From positions 24,346 to 88,345 of the forward strand of contig JACKBC010000028.1 in assembly GCA_020634755.1 (NCBI GenBank): a stretch of DNA of 64,000 nt. Reading direction: 5' to 3'. Every line of letters starts with the position of its first letter. Position 1 is the first letter of the stretch. The position numbers and the translations under genes are program-made. Origin of the DNA: Caldilineaceae bacterium. Its GTDB lineage: Bacteria; Chloroflexota; Anaerolineae; Caldilineales; Caldilineaceae. Of the stretch, positions 54,757 to 62,918 are shown one piece after another. The notes beneath the pieces were generated by a model. It made no database searches. It was not told the DNA's origin and saw only the letters and a program-made list of their open reading frames with translations.

Positions 54757-56622
54757 ATGCCTAAATACCGCCGATGCGCGTTGATTCTATTGGTCATAGG
54801 ACTTATTACGTGGACGCCCTGGACCCGAGCTTGGGCCTTTACCGCGCCCACCCAAAACAGCCGTTCTTTCACGTGCGATTCTGCAATTCGCGTCATGCCG
54901 TTGGGTGATTCGATTACGCGTGGCAGCGGCACGCCAGACTCAACCGGCTATCGATTGCCGCTCTTTGTCAATTTAGGCGGCACCGGCTATGAGACCAATT
55001 TTGTAGGGGCAGAACGAGATGGCGGCGCGGCGCCGCTGGCCTTTGATACGGATCACAATGGCTATAGCGGTCGCACTGCCGAATGGATTGCCTCGCAAAT
55101 AGATGCCTTTTTAAATGCTGCGCCAGCAGACGTAATTCTGCTGCACATTGGCACCAACGATCTGCTCGACGGCCAAACACCCAGCCAGGTTGCGGCTGAA
55201 GTAGCAGACATTTTGGACGCCATTGACCATTGGGAAAGCAATCACGACCCAGTCACAGTGCTGTTGGCCCAAATCATCAATACGCCAGGACATAATGCAG
55301 CCATTTCCACATTTAACGAACAGCTGCAAGCAGTGGTGCAAACACGCGTTGCCAGCGGCGATCAGCTGCTTTTGGTAGATATGGAAAATGACGCCGGATT
55401 AAGCTATGACATAGACAGCCTGGACTTTATGGATGATGTGCACCCATCGCATGAAGGGTACCAAAAAATGGCCACTCTATGGCGGCAAACCATCCAAAAT
55501 GAGCTAAACTGGCCCATCTGTGCCGCCTTGCAGGTGGCCATGAGTATCCCTTCCACCCTTGTGACCAGCAGCACAGCCGCAAACTTTAGTGTGCGCATCG
55601 TCAATGATGGCGCCAAAAGCATAAGCGATCTGACCGTTGCCAGTCCCTCTGCACCAGACTGTGCGCGCAACTTAGGCTCTTTGCAAGCAGGCAAGAGTAC
55701 ACAATTTAGCTGTACCGTGCCCAATATTACGGGCGATTTTCAACAGTACGTGACTGTAACGGGCGCGCACCCAGATGAAGGCAAATTGACAAATCAATAC
55801 GCTCTTTATATTACGGCCCAGCTGGCGAATCTGGCGCCGCTGGTTGACCTGAGTGGGCCCGTCCAGGGCGGCGGCAACTTTGCGCTACAGTATGTAGAGG
55901 ATGCCGGGCCACAGCCCATTGCCGCGCCCGATGCGTTGATTAACGACCCCGACCAGGCCACCTACGCCAGCGCCACCATCACTTTGATGGATCGTCCTGA
56001 CGGCGCCGCTGAAGCGCTGGCCGTTGACACATCCAATACGGCGATTCGGGCCGCTTACCATGAAGCTACAGGCGCCCTTCAGTTGAGCGGTCCCGATAGC
56101 TTTGACAAATTTTGGCGCCTGCTGCGCAACACGACGTACGTGAACCATTCGCAAAACCCCACGGCTGGTCAGCGCACTATCGAGGTGAGCGTAAGCGACG
56201 GCTCCCCCACGCGCAATTTGTCGCGCACGCAGATCACCATTGTCCCCCAGAACGATGCGCCGCAAATTGTGGCCAATAATGGGCTGATTGTGCTGGTGGG
56301 GCAGACAACCGTATTGCAGCCGGTTCACCTGCGCGCGGCCGATGTTGATCATGCAGCGGCGGACTTGACGTTTACCGTGGTAGAAGCCCCCAGCCACGGC
56401 CTGCTGCGGCGCGACGCCACGCCGCTTGCGTCGGGAGACACCTTTAGCCAGGCCGAGCTGGATGCCCGCCGCATCCTGTATCAACACACGGGCAATACAG
56501 TTGCCACAGATAGCTTTTCGTTTCGCGTGGCGGATGCCGCAGGTGCAACCACGCCCGTGCAAAGTCTACAAATTACAGTAGCGGATCAACTCCCCATTTT
56601 CTTGCCCCTTGTGGCGCAATGA
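54757..56622 (+). CDS. Secreted SGNH-hydrolase with cadherin-like repeats
   Basis: A 621-residue exported protein. It has a signal peptide of about 26 residues and an SGNH hydrolase domain (about 40-250): block I GDSITRGSG with the nucleophile Ser, block III GTNDLL and block V DDVHPSHEGY with the catalytic Asp and His. The family includes esterases and acetyl-xylan or rhamnogalacturonan acetylesterases. Beyond it come an Ig-like domain (about 255-350) and cadherin/CSPG-like repeats (about 370-610). The C-terminus is LPIFLPLVAQ, similar to that of the subtilase. The ATG at 54757 is preferred over a GTG at 54751. A deacetylase for a surface or plant polysaccharide is the likely role. Confidence 0.88.
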   Translation: MPKYRRCALILLVIGLITWTPWTRAWAFTAPTQNSRSFTCDSAIRVMPLGDSITRGSGTPDSTGYRLPLFVNLGGTGYETNFVGAERDGGAAPLAFDTDHNGYSGRTAEWIASQIDAFLNAAPADVILLHIGTNDLLDGQTPSQVAAEVADILDAIDHWESNHDPVTVLLAQIINTPGHNAAISTFNEQLQAVVQTRVASGDQLLLVDMENDAGLSYDIDSLDFMDDVHPSHEGYQKMATLWRQTIQNELNWPICAALQVAMSIPSTLVTSSTAANFSVRIVNDGAKSISDLTVASPSAPDCARNLGSLQAGKSTQFSCTVPNITGDFQQYVTVTGAHPDEGKLTNQYALYITAQLANLAPLVDLSGPVQGGGNFALQYVEDAGPQPIAAPDALINDPDQATYASATITLMDRPDGAAEALAVDTSNTAIRAAYHEATGALQLSGPDSFDKFWRLLRNTTYVNHSQNPTAGQRTIEVSVSDGSPTRNLSRTQITIVPQNDAPQIVANNGLIVLVGQTTVLQPVHLRAADVDHAAADLTFTVVEAPSHGLLRRDATPLASGDTFSQAELDARRILYQHTGNTVATDSFSFRVADAAGATTPVQSLQITVADQLPIFLPLVAQ

Positions 56623-56635
56623 GCTCTTATTGCCC

Positions 56636-57631
56636 TTACAAACCCTCCCAAGCCCGTTCATACGCCGCAATAATGCGGTCGGTCAGTTGATTAAATTCAT
56701 CACTCACCACTTGCCGAGCTGGGTCAGCATCAAACCAAGAGATGACTTCTTGGGCGCCGCGTTCGTAGGGAATTGTACAGGCAAAATCAGGCGAGATGCG
56801 TTTGATTTTGGTATTGTCGAAGATCATGCTGTTGGTCTTGTCACCCAGCAGTCCGGCCCCCCAGCGCGCATCAAATGCGTTGAGCAAGTCCGACGGCACA
56901 TGCACAATCTGCGGCGGCGGCGCACCAGCGGCCCGCGCCAGCATCTCATGAATTTGATTCCACGTTATCAACTCATCTGACGTAATGTGAAACGCCTCGC
57001 CAATGGCGCGATTATTGCCCAGCAGCCCGATAAAGCCCTTGGCAAAGTCGCTGTGATGGGTCAATACCCAGAGCGAAGAGCCATCGCCATGTACAATCAC
57101 CTGCTGCCCCTTGCGCATGCGATCAATGACCGTCCAGCCGCCCTGCATGGGCAGCATGGTTTTGTCATACGTATGCGATGGCCGCACAATCGTCATGGGG
57201 AATTTCTCTTCACGATAGGCGCGCATGAGCCGTTCTTCGCAGGCAATTTTGTCGCGCGAATATTGCCAGTACGGATTGTCCAACGGAGTGGACTCGGTTA
57301 CAGGGAGATTGACTGGCGGCGATTGATAGGCCGAGGCCGAGCTGATAAAAATGTACTGGCCGGTGCGGTTGCGAAAGAGCGCCAGGTCCGTTTCAACATG
57401 GTCTGGGGTGTAGGCGATCCAGTCCACCACTACATCAAATTTATGGTCCGCCAACGCCGCCCGCGCCGACTCGGGATTGCGAATGTCGCCATTAAGCAAC
57501 TTCACGCCTGCCGGCACCGGTCGATCCGTTTGGCCGCGGTTTAGCAGATACATCTCGTATCCACGCTCTACGGCCAGCGGTGTACAGGCCGAACTGATTT
57601 TGCCGGTGCCGCCAATAAATAGCACTTTCAT
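56636..57631 (-). CDS. NAD-dependent epimerase/dehydratase family protein
   Basis: A 331-residue extended short-chain dehydrogenase. It has the Rossmann loop FIGGTGKISS at the start, a DIRN segment, the FISSASAYQ strand and the active-site Y-S-R-D-K (YxxxK). The C-terminal part resembles the atypical nucleoside-sugar or isoflavone-reductase-like branch (HITSDELITWNQIHEML). Substrate unknown; a sugar nucleotide or an aldonate is likely. It stops 13 bases after the end of the convergent SGNH gene, with no terminator between. Confidence 0.88.
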   Translation of the reverse strand: MKVLFIGGTGKISSACTPLAVERGYEMYLLNRGQTDRPVPAGVKLLNGDIRNPESARAALADHKFDVVVDWIAYTPDHVETDLALFRNRTGQYIFISSASAYQSPPVNLPVTESTPLDNPYWQYSRDKIACEERLMRAYREEKFPMTIVRPSHTYDKTMLPMQGGWTVIDRMRKGQQVIVHGDGSSLWVLTHHSDFAKGFIGLLGNNRAIGEAFHITSDELITWNQIHEMLARAAGAPPPQIVHVPSDLLNAFDARWGAGLLGDKTNSMIFDNTKIKRISPDFACTIPYERGAQEVISWFDADPARQVVSDEFNQLTDRIIAAYERAWEGL

Positions 57632-57657
57632 AATTGTTCTCCCTTTCTGGTTCTCGG

Positions 57658-57741
57658 CTTAAAATCCGTCCGTAAATCGGTTGTGCATCCACAAGCATCT
57701 TATGCAGAAGTATCCATTACAAGAATTTTACGGACAGATTT
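57658..57741. repeat. ~85-bp dispersed element, copy 4
   Basis: Ends AAATCCGTCCGTAAA and TTTTACGGACAGATTT are nearly perfect inverted repeats, matching the ends of copy 3; the inner part is less similar. It lies 27 bases upstream of the epimerase-family gene on the minus strand. Confidence 0.6.
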
Positions 57742-57822
57742 ACTGATTCTGAATAGACAGCTTTTTGATCATAGCAAAATGAGCATGCGGGCGCAAAAGC
57801 TATTTACGGCGCTTCCACATTC

Positions 57823-57933
57823 CTAGTACACAACGGCGTAAATAAACCGATGGTTGGCCGTGGCGTCAGAAGTTCGACTTCTCGGAGAAGTCGAACTTCT
57901 GACCGTAGGCGAACTTAGGCCGTCGTGTACTAG
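57823..57933. repeat. 111-bp element with CTAGTACAC inverted ends and a 19-bp perfect hairpin
   Basis: CTAGTACACAACGGC (57823-57837) and GCCGTCGTGTACTAG (57919-57933) are inverted repeats with one mismatch. The centre is a perfect 19-bp inverted repeat around one G (57865-57903; left arm GTCAGAAGTTCGACTTCTC). It sits between the epimerase and enolase-superfamily genes and looks like a miniature mobile element. Confidence 0.8.
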
Positions 57934-57958
57934 CGAAAATGATTGCCGGAAACAGGGG

Positions 57959-59059
57959 CTACGCCGCGCTGTATTTGCGCACCGCGGCGTGATTCAATTT
58001 AACGCCCAGGCCAGGTTTGTCTGAAAGCAGAATGTCGCCTTTATCCAGCTGCAGCGGCGCGTCGAGCAATTCATCGATCCACGCAACATCACCCAGCTGA
58101 TATTCCAGAATCATAAAGTTGGCGGTCGCCGCGCAGACATGGGCAGAGGCAATTGTGCAGACCGGGCCCACCATATTGTGTGGTGCAACCGGTACTCGAT
58201 AGGTTTCAGCGGCGGCGGCAATCTTTTTCAGTTCCATAATGCCGCCGGTGCGCGCCAGATCGGGCATGATGATGTCGGCAGCCTGCGCTTCGAACAATTC
58301 GCGGAAGGCAAAACGCGTCTCCAACAATTCACCGGTGCAGATGGGCGTTACCGACTCCAATGCCACGCGCGCCATGGCTTTGAGATTGTTCATGGAAAGC
58401 GGATCTTCGATCCAGAGCAGCTCATAGTCGCGCAAGGCCTGGTCCAACCGGAGCGCCGACGGCAGATCAAAAGCGCCGTGGCCGTCGATACAAAGATCAA
58501 TATCGGCGCCCACCGCCTGGCGTACGGAACGCACCATGGCCTCAGTCAGCCGCAGATCGGCGCTGGTCATTACGCCATTGATCGAGTGACCAGACGCAAT
58601 GGGTTCATCCACATCCATTTTGAGCGCCGTTAACCCAGCTTCCACCGCTGCCACCGCCTTGGCGGCATACTCTTCCTCCACATAATCGGCGCCGCGAAAA
58701 AAGCCATCGGCGTAGACGCGGATGCGCTCGTGACATTGCCCACCCAGGAGTTGATAGATCGGTACATTCAAGCTCTGACCAAGAATATCCCACAGGGCCG
58801 TCTCTATACCGCTGATGGCGGCCATGTGTACGCCTTGGCGCACCAACTGCTGCCAAATCAACTCAATGCGCCGCGGGTCCTGACCAACCAAGGTTGCGCC
58901 GGCCTCTGCGATTGATTGGGCGATACCGCTGGCTTTATACCCCAATGATTCTCCCAAGCCAATAATGCCGGCGTCGGTCTCCACCTCCACAAAAAACATG
59001 GGAAAACGCGGCCAATGGCGACCTTTGACGGGATAGACATTGACGGCTGTGATTTTCAT
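57959..59059 (-). CDS. Enolase-superfamily dehydratase/racemase (mandelate racemase/galactonate dehydratase-like)
   Basis: A 366-residue Mg2+-dependent enzyme. The N-terminal capping domain starts MKITAVNVYPVKG. The barrel has ALKMDVDEP (a KxD in place of the usual KxK base motif), metal ligands in CIDGHGAFD, WIEDPLS and CTGELLETR, and the acid/base His region APHNMVGP. This pattern fits mandelate racemase/muconate lactonizing enzymes of the sugar-acid dehydratase type. The substrate cannot be told; a galactonate- or uronate-derived acid would suit the neighbours. The ATG at 59059 is chosen; an in-frame ATG at 59125 lies upstream of the natural N-terminus. Confidence 0.9.
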   Translation of the reverse strand: MKITAVNVYPVKGRHWPRFPMFFVEVETDAGIIGLGESLGYKASGIAQSIAEAGATLVGQDPRRIELIWQQLVRQGVHMAAISGIETALWDILGQSLNVPIYQLLGGQCHERIRVYADGFFRGADYVEEEYAAKAVAAVEAGLTALKMDVDEPIASGHSINGVMTSADLRLTEAMVRSVRQAVGADIDLCIDGHGAFDLPSALRLDQALRDYELLWIEDPLSMNNLKAMARVALESVTPICTGELLETRFAFRELFEAQAADIIMPDLARTGGIMELKKIAAAAETYRVPVAPHNMVGPVCTIASAHVCAATANFMILEYQLGDVAWIDELLDAPLQLDKGDILLSDKPGLGVKLNHAAVRKYSAA

Positions 59060-59110
59060 GATGAGATTCCTTTCAGTGAGCATACCGTATGTTGCGCCCC
59101 CGAGAATAAT

Positions 59111-59155
59111 AAACTTCCGCTGCACTTGCTAAACGCGCGAGTGCAGCGGAAGTTT
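59111..59155. other. Perfect 16-bp hairpin upstream of the enolase-superfamily gene
   Basis: AAACTTCCGCTGCACT (59111-59126) and AGTGCAGCGGAAGTTT (59140-59155) pair perfectly around 13 bases. No T-tract follows on either strand. It could end the anti-sigma transcript or act as an operator for the gene starting at 59059. Confidence 0.6.
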
Positions 59156-59338
59156 AGCAAAGGGCCGCCACAAATCTTTTTGACCTTTGCTTTTACGGTT
59201 GAAATGACAACCGGAATTCCCTATTGAGTGCTTTGTAACCCAAATGTTGTGCAGTTTTTGCACAGAAACAACTTTAGATTATTTGCGTTACAAGGCATTG
59301 AGTGATACTGCGAAAGAAGAGTTTGGTTTTATTCAGGG

Positions 59339-61033
59339 CTAATCATCATCGGGCTCCGGCGTGGCCGTCTCCGCATCTTCTGGCTGTGGCTCTTCTGGAG
59401 CAGCCGTTTCGGCATTGGGTGAGGTCGGCTCAGCGGCGGGTTCATCATCAACGGGCGCCTCCTCGGCCTCCTCAGGCGCGGGCGTGGCGGCGGGTGCAGG
59501 TTCTGGGTTGGGGGGTGGCGGCGGCTCACCGCCGGGCACATCGGTCGCGCCGGGCACATCGGTCGCGCTGGGCACATCGGTCGCGGCAGGCTCTGTGGTG
59601 GGTGCAGGGTCTGCGGTCGGCTCGCTCGTTGCACCCTCCTCGGGTGTACTTGTGGCCGTCGGCTCTGCTTCTGCCGTCGGGGATGTTTGTGTCGGTTCCA
59701 GGCTAGGCGCCGGATGCGGCGGCGCCATTTCACCCGAATCGGCCGTCGGCGTGGCGGTGGGCCATCCTTCACCAGAAGATTGCGTGGGTACGTCTGTGGC
59801 CGTCGGCTCTGGCGTTGGCTCGTCCGCGTCCGGCGTTGGCGTATTCTCCGGCTCGTCTGTCGGTTCTGCCGTCGATTCATTAGTCGCCTCAGCAGCGGGC
59901 GTTGTTGATGCTTCTGGCGTGCTGCTGTCTTCTGGTGTACCACTCTCTTCCGGTGTACCATCAGCCTGGGCCGTTGGCGTCACCTCGCCGGTGGCGTCGG
60001 GCGTGGTTTCTGGCGTCTCTGTATCCGCTTCGGCAGTCACCGTGGCGGTAGGCGGTATCAACACGTGCGATTGCGGCGTGTCGGTGGCTGCTGGCGCAGC
60101 GGGGGGCGCCGTCACCGTAACCGGGACATTGGTTGGCGCAGCTTTTGTCCCTGCATCAGCGTTTGAATCAGACGAAGTGGAACTGGATGAGTTAGAACTG
60201 GATGAATTTGAACTCGACGAGTTAGGACTGGACGCGTTTGATTCTGACTGATGAGATGTGGCCGGTGTGGGCTGCACCACAACGGTAGTCGGCGTGGCGG
60301 TCGCCACAATCACCGGCTGCTGCACAGGCGGCGTAGCCGTTGGCGGGGCCGGCGTTTGGGTGGGCGCCGGTGTAAAGGTTGGATAGAGCGTATTGGTGGG
60401 CGTCGGTTGTGGCGGCTCAGTGACCGTGGGCGGCAACGTCTGGGTAGGCGCTATGGCCGTTGGCGAAACAATGGGCGGCGGCGTCGGCGCCGTTTCTTCC
60501 GATATAATGCCCTGAATGGGCGCGGCCGTATTGTTTTCCAGGTGCGTACGTAGACCGCGCACCAGCGCCACCACCGCCAATAGGAGACAAGCAGCAATCA
60601 CAATACCGGCGGCGGGCCGCAGAACGCGCATGGCATCTTCAGAAATCAGACGCAAAAAGAATGATTTGCGCGGCGCCGGCGCAGTGCCCGCAACGCTGCC
60701 GGGCACTGCGCTGGTTAGGGCGCCGGGCGGCAACGTGGGTGCAGGGGTAATCGACAACCCAAAAGGGCGCTGCCCATTGCGCAGGCGACCGTGCATTTGG
60801 CCTTGCGCCAGGCTAGTCTGCTGGGCCAGGGCCATTTCACCCACGGCTTGACGCCCGCGCTCGAAGGCTTCCGCAGAGAGCCTAATGGGTGGCGCTTTGC
60901 GCACGGCGGTCAGCAGGCGCAAAAGAGGTTCTAATTCGGCCGCATCGCTTGGATACTTAACCAAACAGTCCTCAATCGACTCACCCGCTTCGATGGCCTG
61001 TATGCAATTAGCTAACAGTTCTTCAAAGCTCAT
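59339..61033 (-). CDS. Anti-sigma-factor-like membrane protein with long Pro/Thr/Glu-rich exported tail
   Basis: A 564-residue protein. The first ~45 residues (LLANCIQAIEAGESIEDCLVKYPSDAAEL) resemble the helical N-terminus of chloroflexotal anti-sigma-like proteins. One membrane helix lies at about 138-160 (VLRPAAGIVIAACLLLAVVA). The remaining ~400 residues are outside, low complexity, rich in Pro, Thr, Ala, Glu and Ser, with a Ser/Asn stretch (NSSSSNSSSSNSSSSTSS) and repeats of ATDVPGATDVPG. The tail has no fold and may span the cell wall or be glycosylated. It lies 122 bases downstream of the sigma factor on the same strand and probably regulates it. Confidence 0.85.
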   Translation of the reverse strand: MSFEELLANCIQAIEAGESIEDCLVKYPSDAAELEPLLRLLTAVRKAPPIRLSAEAFERGRQAVGEMALAQQTSLAQGQMHGRLRNGQRPFGLSITPAPTLPPGALTSAVPGSVAGTAPAPRKSFFLRLISEDAMRVLRPAAGIVIAACLLLAVVALVRGLRTHLENNTAAPIQGIISEETAPTPPPIVSPTAIAPTQTLPPTVTEPPQPTPTNTLYPTFTPAPTQTPAPPTATPPVQQPVIVATATPTTVVVQPTPATSHQSESNASSPNSSSSNSSSSNSSSSTSSDSNADAGTKAAPTNVPVTVTAPPAAPAATDTPQSHVLIPPTATVTAEADTETPETTPDATGEVTPTAQADGTPEESGTPEDSSTPEASTTPAAEATNESTAEPTDEPENTPTPDADEPTPEPTATDVPTQSSGEGWPTATPTADSGEMAPPHPAPSLEPTQTSPTAEAEPTATSTPEEGATSEPTADPAPTTEPAATDVPSATDVPGATDVPGGEPPPPPNPEPAPAATPAPEEAEEAPVDDEPAAEPTSPNAETAAPEEPQPEDAETATPEPDDD

Positions 61034-61155
61034 TTAAACTCTGCTCTGTTTGAAAACAAAAGTTTCGGCCGTACGCAAATCTGGCGCACATCGCATTGCA
61101 TACGATCTGGCTTGCGATCCACAGGCGCTGCGGAAGTGGTGTACCGAGTAATTCA

Positions 61156-61740
61156 CTATTTTTCAACTAAATACCGCCGTAAGCTTTCAAGGGAGCGATG
61201 TTGGAGCGCCTTGATGGCTCCTTGACTTTTTTGCATAATTTGGGCCGTCTCGGCAATGCTAAACTCTTCAATAAAGCGCAAGACAATCACTTGACGCTGC
61301 TGCTCATTTAAGAGTTTCAACTTTTGCAACAGCAGGTCAAAATCGACCCGCTCTTCCACCTCTTGCGTCAGCGATTTCCGTTCGGCAATTGCTTCCATCT
61401 GCTCAATGGGCAGCGCAGTAGAACGCTTCTGTTTGCGCAAATTGTCCACCATCTTGTTATAGGCCATGCGGTAAAGCCAGGCCGAAAAGATGGCTACATT
61501 GTCCTTGGGGGAAATTTGATATTTGCAGACGTTTTCAATCAGGCGCAAAAATACTTGTCCCATGATCTCTTCGGCGGCTTCATAATCTTCCAACCGCGCC
61601 ACGAGGAAGCGAAAAACGCGATCCGCATAGAGCAGATAAAGCCCATCGAACGCTTGCGGATCGCCACTTTTCTGCGCGCGCTGCAACAAATCGACTAAAA
61701 CCTGCTCATCAATTTGGTCGCCGCGCTGAATCTCTGTCAT
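61156..61740 (-). CDS. ECF-type RNA polymerase sigma factor
   Basis: A 194-residue group 4 sigma factor. Region 2 (about 25-95) has FDGLYLLYADRVFRFLVARL and the -10-binding WLYRMAYNKMVDNLR. Region 4 (about 130-190) has the LNEQQRQVIVLRFIEEFS, IAETAQIMQKSQGAIKALQ helix-turn-helix. Both regions are complete. It should direct transcription of envelope genes when released by the downstream membrane anti-sigma. Confidence 0.94.
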   Translation of the reverse strand: MTEIQRGDQIDEQVLVDLLQRAQKSGDPQAFDGLYLLYADRVFRFLVARLEDYEAAEEIMGQVFLRLIENVCKYQISPKDNVAIFSAWLYRMAYNKMVDNLRKQKRSTALPIEQMEAIAERKSLTQEVEERVDFDLLLQKLKLLNEQQRQVIVLRFIEEFSIAETAQIMQKSQGAIKALQHRSLESLRRYLVEK

Positions 61741-61896
61741 GAGATCAATTCCACAACTGTAATGAATACGTCAGAGTTCTGGGAAAGTTACGGAATTACT
61801 ATACCGCGCCTTGGCGCTTGCCGCCAAAGCGTGAATTGAGCAATTGCCAGGTAGAGGGCTTGAGTTTTTGCGGAGATAATTCTAGCGTGATTAGAA

Positions 61897-62358
61897 CTAT
61901 CCGAGCACCTTTAGCGCGGTCGGCGCGCTTTGCTTTGGGCTAATTTTATACTGCACATCTACCAGCTTGCCCGTCTCATCAATGACGAACTGGCTACGAA
62001 TAATACCCATATACTTTTTGCCATACATAGACTTTTCGCCCCACACACCATAGGCATCGGCAATGGCGTGGTCTTCATCTACCAACAGCGTAAAAGGCAG
62101 ATCGTACTTGCTCTTAAATTTTTGGTGCGAGGTCACGCCGTCGGGGCTGACGCCCAACACAACGGCATTCTGCTCTTGAATGGCGGGGTAACTATCACGC
62201 AGCCCACAAGCCTGGGTGGTGCAGCCGCTGGTATCGTCTTTCGGATAAAAATAGAGCACCACGCGCTGGCCGCGATAATCATGCAGCTTGACCGTTTCCC
62301 CCTGGTCCGTTACAGCCTCAAAATCCGGCGCGGCATCGTTTACTTGTAATTGAGACAT
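61897..62358 (-). CDS. bcp: Thiol peroxidase, BCP-type peroxiredoxin
   Basis: A 153-residue peroxiredoxin that reduces hydrogen peroxide and organic hydroperoxides with electrons from thioredoxin. The active site is DDTSGCTTQACGLRD, with the peroxidatic Cys in SGCT and the resolving Cys five residues later, as in atypical 2-Cys BCP/PrxQ enzymes. The catalytic Arg and the PFTLLVDED strand are present. It has its own gap of about 155 bases before the sigma factor gene. The redoxin reductase fusion at 22539 could be its electron source. Confidence 0.95.
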   Translation of the reverse strand: MSQLQVNDAAPDFEAVTDQGETVKLHDYRGQRVVLYFYPKDDTSGCTTQACGLRDSYPAIQEQNAVVLGVSPDGVTSHQKFKSKYDLPFTLLVDEDHAIADAYGVWGEKSMYGKKYMGIIRSQFVIDETGKLVDVQYKISPKQSAPTALKVLG

Positions 62359-62416
62359 CCTTTTCTCCTTGTAGTCTTAGCGGATAAATTGGTATTTTGC
62401 TGGAAGCCTAAATAAA

Positions 62417-62445
62417 GATGCAGGAGACGAGACGTCTCCTGCATC
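62417..62445 (-). terminator. Terminator of the protease/membrane-protein operon
   Basis: A perfect 13-bp stem (GATGCAGGAGACG with CGTCTCCTGCATC) and a three-base loop, followed on the minus strand by TTTATTT. It lies between the small membrane protein (stop at 62585) and bcp. Confidence 0.9.
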
Positions 62446-62584
62446 ATCTTGCACAGATAGATGAGGGGTGTGCATAATTTGCTGTTCAGCTGGACATTTG
62501 TACGTGGACTCACGTGCGACGCACGCTAACCACCTCTACCCGACTGCTTTACCTATGCAGACCGCTCAGATAGATCAGCTGCAA

Positions 62585-62902
62585 CTAGCGTTCATAATAG
62601 ATCACATCGCCTTGCGCCGACCGATAGGTGCTAAATTCCGGCTCTGCGCCGGAGATATTGCGCCGAATCTTTTTTTCCGCCATGCGCATGGTCAGCGACC
62701 AGCCGATCAGCGTGAGCCCAGCAAAGAGAATGACCGAAGCGACCATATAGGCCAGCAGTTCCGGCCAGACCAAAATTGCCAGGGCCATCAAGGTCAGCAG
62801 CAGCCCCGGCGCCAGCAGCAGCCACCAGGCGCCGCCGCCAATGGCGCGTCCGATATTCTGCCCTATGGGGCCAAAGCGGATAAATCGAAAACCACTATTC
62901 AT
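62585..62902 (-). CDS. Small membrane protein, two helices
   Basis: Unknown function. 105 residues: an N-terminal Gly-rich segment, helices at about 26-43 (WWLLLAPGLLLTLMALAI) and 50-70 (LAYMVASVILFAGLTLIGWS), then a basic-to-acidic tail (EKKIRRNISGAEPEF). It lies 16 bases after the YugP-type protease gene and shares its terminator, so both are one operon. Confidence 0.75.
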   Translation of the reverse strand: MNSGFRFIRFGPIGQNIGRAIGGGAWWLLLAPGLLLTLMALAILVWPELLAYMVASVILFAGLTLIGWSLTMRMAEKKIRRNISGAEPEFSTYRSAQGDVIYYER

Positions 62903-62918
62903 TATGTATCCTCCCTTG

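Noticed and set aside
59361..60251. 296-codon plus-strand frame rich in Ser, Gly and Val
   Set aside because: Antisense of the Pro/Thr tail of the anti-sigma-like gene; the repeats give an open frame without coding evidence.
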